Positions 5,554-5,678 of a stretch of 5,678 nt of DNA are shown piece after piece (within the stretch, counting starts at the first letter, position 1; every line of letters starts with the position of its first letter). The DNA comes from Rickettsiales bacterium. Lineage in GTDB: Bacteria; Pseudomonadota; Alphaproteobacteria; Rickettsiales; JALZUV01. The DNA is taken from assembly GCA_023301245.1 (NCBI GenBank), contig JALZUV010000141.1:1-5678 (forward strand). Direction: 5' to 3'. A program made the translations under genes and the position numbers. The notes under the pieces were generated by a model that was given only the letters and a program-made list of their open reading frames with translations, did not search any database and was not told the DNA's origin.

Positions 5554-5678
5554 TTATCGCACCCGCAGTTAGAATTACAACCGCAACCGTGGTTTCCGTC
5601 GTGATGTGAATTGTGGTGTGAGTTATACTTGATCTTGGAACTTAGTTTATGCCGGTCGTGATCTGCGACTCGATCGCC
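5547..5678 (-). CDS. C-terminal end of an unidentified phage structural gene with a His/Cys-rich tail (partial)
   Basis: Only the last 43 codons are in the window; the start lies beyond the right edge. The frame is open from the edge to a TAA at 5549-5547. The fragment is polar and basic, and its final 23 residues are very unusual: two NSHH units are followed by a segment with three Cys-x-Cys or Cys-x-x-Cys spacings (Cys at fragment residues 32, 34, 38, 40 and 43; His at 7, 10, 21, 22, 25, 26 and 30). This pattern resembles a metal-binding tail; that reading is inference. The stop overlaps the next gene's ATG by 7 bases, so the two are probably translationally coupled. Phage gene order would put a head-tail adaptor, portal-proximal protein or capsid-related protein here, but the visible part does not identify a family. 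The ending CGCDKC recurs almost exactly in the tail terminator-like protein downstream. Confidence 0.8.
   Translation of the reverse strand, partial: GDRVADHDRHKLSSKIKYNSHHNSHHDGNHGCGCNSNCGCDKC

Noticed and set aside
3692..5572. Plus-strand frames of 60-105 codons (3692-3952, 3889-4179, 4240-4524, 4836-5018, 5076-5261, 5255-5572).
   Set aside because: All are antisense to tightly packed minus-strand genes and overlap one another; none shows independent start signals.
1..5678. Promoters, terminators, tRNA genes, CRISPR arrays, attachment sites, insertion sequences.
   Set aside because: The window is almost entirely coding on one strand; the gaps between genes are 23 bases or less and show no hairpin plus T-run, promoter pair or repeat array.

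Overview
The window is a piece of a tailed-phage (or prophage) genome. It holds the head-to-tail junction and the start of the tail module. Every gene reads on the minus strand, so transcription runs from the right edge (5678) to the left edge (1). Genes overlap or sit about 2 dozen bases apart or closer, every visible stop codon is TAA, and no promoter or terminator is visible, so the window looks like the inside of one long late operon. The tail terminator-like gene is followed directly by a tube-like gene with no sheath gene between them, which points to a long, non-contractile tail (siphovirus type). The host cannot be named from the sequence.

Order of transcription: (1) the end of an upstream gene whose last residues are rich in His and Cys (5678-5547); (2) a head-closure/stopper-like protein of 210 aa with an apparent inserted domain (5553-4921); (3) an HK97 gp10-like neck/tail-completion protein of 168 aa (4921-4415); (4) a tail terminator-like protein of 193 aa that starts at TTG and has a Cys-rich C-terminus (4424-3843); (5) a major tail tube-like protein of 202 aa with 11 Cys (3819-3211); (6) an unrecognised 130-aa protein with 7 Cys, four of them in a CC...CC motif (3199-2807); (7) an unrecognised 84-aa protein (2784-2530); (8) a tail assembly chaperone of 159 aa (2518-2039) that a programmed -1 frameshift at about 2090-2099 extends to a chaperone fusion of about 246 aa ending at 1779; (9) the first 593 residues of the tape measure protein (1779-1), which runs off the left edge.

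How the parts fit together: genes 1-4 would close the capsid and join it to the tail, gene 5 would build the tube, the chaperone pair (G and the G-T fusion) would coat the tape measure and recruit tube subunits, and the tape measure would set tail length. The frameshift assignment is the firmest functional call: an AAA AAT TTT TTG run carries two overlapping canonical slippery heptamers inside the only 83-base window where the shift could occur, directly upstream of the tape measure gene.

The most unusual feature is the spread of cysteine. The connector, terminator, tube and 130-aa proteins carry many Cys, often as C-x-C or CC. The motif CGCDK followed by Cys occurs both at the end of the truncated first gene and in the terminator-like protein. 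The 168-aa neck protein and all 593 visible residues of the tape measure contain no Cys. This suggests, without proving it, a head-tail junction and tube stabilised by metal ions or disulfides.
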